From the NCBI GenBank assembly GCA_965226155.1, contig OZ245331.1, positions 310,001-374,000 on the forward strand: DNA of 64,000 bases, given 5' to 3'. Shown here piece after piece: positions 61,864 through 64,000 of the stretch. The notes below the pieces were generated by a model. It made no database searches. It was not told the origin of the DNA and saw nothing but the letters and a program-made list of their open reading frames with translations. The DNA is from G965226155 sp965226155 (GTDB lineage: Bacteria; Pseudomonadota; Gammaproteobacteria; Eutrophobiales; Eutrophobiaceae). How positions within the stretch are numbered: position 1 is the first letter of the stretch; every line of letters begins with the position of its first letter. The translations under genes and the position numbers were made by a program.

Positions 61864-64000
61864 TTATTGCTCTTCATTTATCTGTTCAGGTTCGATGCTT
61901 GCCAGCTCATGAATACGGCATAACGAATGCAGATCGCAGTAACGGCAGGTTTCCGAATTCTTTGGATCGACTTCTGCCCTACCTTGACGAAAATCTGAGG
62001 CTAATCGTGCCAATACGGTTTCCCAATTTTGCATCGTATCTGACCAGGTTGATACACCGGTATCACAGTCAACTGCTGGTTTCACATCGGGTAGGATGCC
62101 ATCAGTGACAGCAAGACCAGCAAATTTAGTTTCGCCACGCTTTATCTGAGCATAGGCAATAGCGGCTATATTCTTATCCTTAGATACTGCATAGAGCGGC
62201 AACTGAAGATCTTCAGGACGATCGCCTTCCCAATCAGCGGGATTAACTTTACCGGTTTTATAATCTAGTATGACCTGGCGCCCATCCGCGAGTTCATCAA
62301 TCCTGTCTATGCGCATATTACATTTCAGATTATTTATAATTGTTCTGTGTTTTCCCTCCGTTTCTACCACTTTGAATGGCGTCCTCCCCAATTCGACTAC
62401 CAGCCAGTTTCGGATAAGACCCACCAATCTCTGAGTTTCCAGTTCAGTAAACCGCTGGGTAAAGGTTTCCGGTTGTTGTAACGACTGTTGTTGTAATGTT
62501 TTCGTTACAACCGTTTGAATCAGCTTATCTATCTCTGCTCCCGCATGATCATGCAAATAATCAGACGATTTAATCCTTTGCCATAAGTAATGCATTGCTC
62601 GGTGCAAAATCAAACCTCGCTCCGCTGGCGCCAGCCCAATATCATTCTCTGCCATTCCCTCTGCATACAAGCGATGTCTGGCAAACGACCGGAACGGGCA
62701 TGCGGCTTGGTCTCTGAAGAGTGCGGTGCCACCACTAGCGGTTTCTGAATCAGAAATCGCCGGGGCGATAAAATCTTTATAGGTTTCTATAGCTAAAGAT
62801 GAATGTATAACTGAGAGGTAATTAGGATGGTCATCAATAATCAGATCGGATTTATCAGCTAAGTATGACTTAAATATTGGACTAGGCCTACATTCACGAT
62901 CACCATCAATGCAAGGATAACTAACGATAACGTCTCCTGATGATTGAGCCAGGTTGTCAGCCAATTTCTGCGATCGGTTAAACTGGATCTCAGCCGTAGA
63001 ATGAGGCATGGCGTACTCACGTTGCAATGTTAAGGGAATGAATGGATCAGGCTGAACTAAACCGGGCATGACCTGATCATGCACACCGAGAACCCACAGG
63101 TAATCAAATTGCATAGCGGCTGCACCGCTGGTGCCCAAAATCTGCACAGGTGCCTCAGCTGTTTCCGGCTGAAAACTGATTTCACCAAGAACTCTTGTCA
63201 GGTGTGACAACGCTGACTGGTATGTACATACAGGCAATACATTGTCTAATAGCGCCATTTCCGACAGTGCCTTCTTCCATTCCACGACTAATTGAAATTC
63301 ACTGCTATCTAGCGTGCGTTCACCTGGCCAACCGAACGACTTCAACCACTCGTCAAATGATTTTGCCCATTTTAAAAGAGTCTGATTCCTAGGACAACTC
63401 AGAAACTTCAATTCGAACTCTTTTAATAAATCAACAATGCCAACGGGTCTTTGCGTTTGGTCAACACCTTGCTCCGCTATTCGGTATACGGTCTTAATAC
63501 TCCATTCATACTGGCGGGTTTCTCTAAGAACCACATCAAGTTTGGCCCGTGCGGCATGTTCAGATTCACCTCCCTTGATGTTTGGTGACCGGATCAATGC
63601 CCCCAACTCATTTAATGTATGTTTGCGTCTACCTAGTGAAAGAATCTGTAGTGCTGTATGGATCAGTGGATATTCATTTAAGTTACGACCAATGGAAATG
63701 ACATAGGGCTTGCGGGTGGTGTTGTGGAATCGTACCAACGACTCGGGATCCAGTATTTCATCAAATGCAGAAACGATTTCTTGTCTTCGAGATTTCAGCT
63801 CAGGTATTACAATCCCAATTTTTGCGCTGGGTTGTTCTTCTAATACGTTACCAGCCCATCTTGCCGCTGATTTTATCTCGTCACTACTATCATTAAACGC
63901 GACATACCGGGCTGACCGGTTGACATTTTCAGGCTTGATATCATCAACATCACAACCATTCTCATCCAAATAATCAGTTAGCCTCTGCTGTTGTGGCGTA
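61864..64000 (-). CDS. AddB-like inactivated helicase/nuclease, 5' end outside window
   Basis: The frame is open to the window edge, so the TTG at 63969 is internal and the N-terminal part (with any nucleotide-binding site) is missing. The visible 700-odd residues include a helicase-like region without clear catalytic motifs (LGVHDQVMPGLVQPDPFIPL) and a C-terminal nuclease motif VILDYKTGKVNPADW. Four Cys are placed as in AddB-type Fe-S nucleases: one upstream (QAACPFRSFARHRL) and three after the nuclease (TCRYCDLHSLC, C-x2-C-x5-C). It precedes the AddA-like gene by 11 bases. The expected activity is double-strand break resection as a heterodimer. Confidence 0.85.
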   Translation of the reverse strand, partial: TPQQQRLTDYLDENGCDVDDIKPENVNRSARYVAFNDSSDEIKSAARWAGNVLEEQPSAKIGIVIPELKSRRQEIVSAFDEILDPESLVRFHNTTRKPYVISIGRNLNEYPLIHTALQILSLGRRKHTLNELGALIRSPNIKGGESEHAARAKLDVVLRETRQYEWSIKTVYRIAEQGVDQTQRPVGIVDLLKEFELKFLSCPRNQTLLKWAKSFDEWLKSFGWPGERTLDSSEFQLVVEWKKALSEMALLDNVLPVCTYQSALSHLTRVLGEISFQPETAEAPVQILGTSGAAAMQFDYLWVLGVHDQVMPGLVQPDPFIPLTLQREYAMPHSTAEIQFNRSQKLADNLAQSSGDVIVSYPCIDGDRECRPSPIFKSYLADKSDLIIDDHPNYLSVIHSSLAIETYKDFIAPAISDSETASGGTALFRDQAACPFRSFARHRLYAEGMAENDIGLAPAERGLILHRAMHYLWQRIKSSDYLHDHAGAEIDKLIQTVVTKTLQQQSLQQPETFTQRFTELETQRLVGLIRNWLVVELGRTPFKVVETEGKHRTIINNLKCNMRIDRIDELADGRQVILDYKTGKVNPADWEGDRPEDLQLPLYAVSKDKNIAAIAYAQIKRGETKFAGLAVTDGILPDVKPAVDCDTGVSTWSDTMQNWETVLARLASDFRQGRAEVDPKNSETCRYCDLHSLCRIHELASIEPEQINEEQ

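Noticed and set aside
1..64000. tRNA, rRNA, tmRNA and CRISPR loci
   Set aside because: No cloverleaf-like sequence, rRNA signature or short spaced repeats were seen in any intergenic region. Covariance-model searches were not possible.

Overview
The window looks like a chromosomal segment of a gammaproteobacterium with moderately low GC. The main evidence is one long minus-strand block in the classical order rpsB-tsf-pyrH-frr-uppS-cdsA-dxr-rseP-bamA-skp-lpxD-fabZ-lpxA-lpxB-rnhB-dnaE-accA-tilS, with map-glnD divergent from rpsB. The presence of mutH, fabA-fabB, prc, arfB and ettA fits as well. I cannot name the species. A high-potential iron-sulfur protein, a DUF1800/DUF1501 pair, three near-identical IS30-family copies and several fresh gene lesions suggest an environmental or host-associated lineage whose genome is still being rearranged.

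Layout. 1-1844: the end of an L,D-transpeptidase gene and a VWA-TM-FHA membrane protein. 1853-22628: the conserved block for translation, UMP kinase, isoprenoid/undecaprenyl and phospholipid precursors, outer-membrane assembly, lipid A, replication and fatty-acid initiation. It is probably driven in part by an rpsB promoter with a GCGCCC discriminator. 22839-26939: map, glnD and mutH; mutH has no ATG, GTG or TTG where its conserved N-terminus begins. 26985-29057: prc. 29246-30274: IS30 copy 1, with a 39-bp deletion. 30331-37414: a TolB-like/TPR protein, acs, ispG, fabA and fabB. 37539-39373: a cation/proton antiporter split by a frameshift. 39569-46607: DUF1800/DUF1501, a DUF938 methyltransferase, arfB, a lipoprotein, an esterase, and a membrane-protein operon containing a 37-residue protein not normally called. 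46827-47715: a wrecked glutathione S-transferase gene with a tandem duplication. 47842-53214: a Usp protein, a fructosamine-kinase/LMW-phosphatase pair (likely protein deglycation), an alpha/beta hydrolase, and a trypsin-like protease plus FHA membrane protein operon. 53424-57263: ettA enclosed by two inverted IS30 copies, a composite-transposon-like arrangement. 57358-58410: an exported peroxiredoxin with an in-frame TGA at the peroxidatic cysteine and a SECIS-like hairpin (probable selenoprotein), followed by a HiPIP. 58439-64000: an AddA/AddB-like helicase-nuclease pair, the second gene running off the window.

The strongest candidate for something unusual is the exported selenocysteine peroxiredoxin next to the HiPIP. 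Next come the IS-bracketed ettA with a possible IS-made hybrid promoter, the missing mutH start codon, and the long Lys/Ala/Thr-rich tail on ribosomal protein S2. No tRNA, rRNA or CRISPR array was recognised. No gene-free stretch exceeds 300 bases; the longer gaps are described individually.
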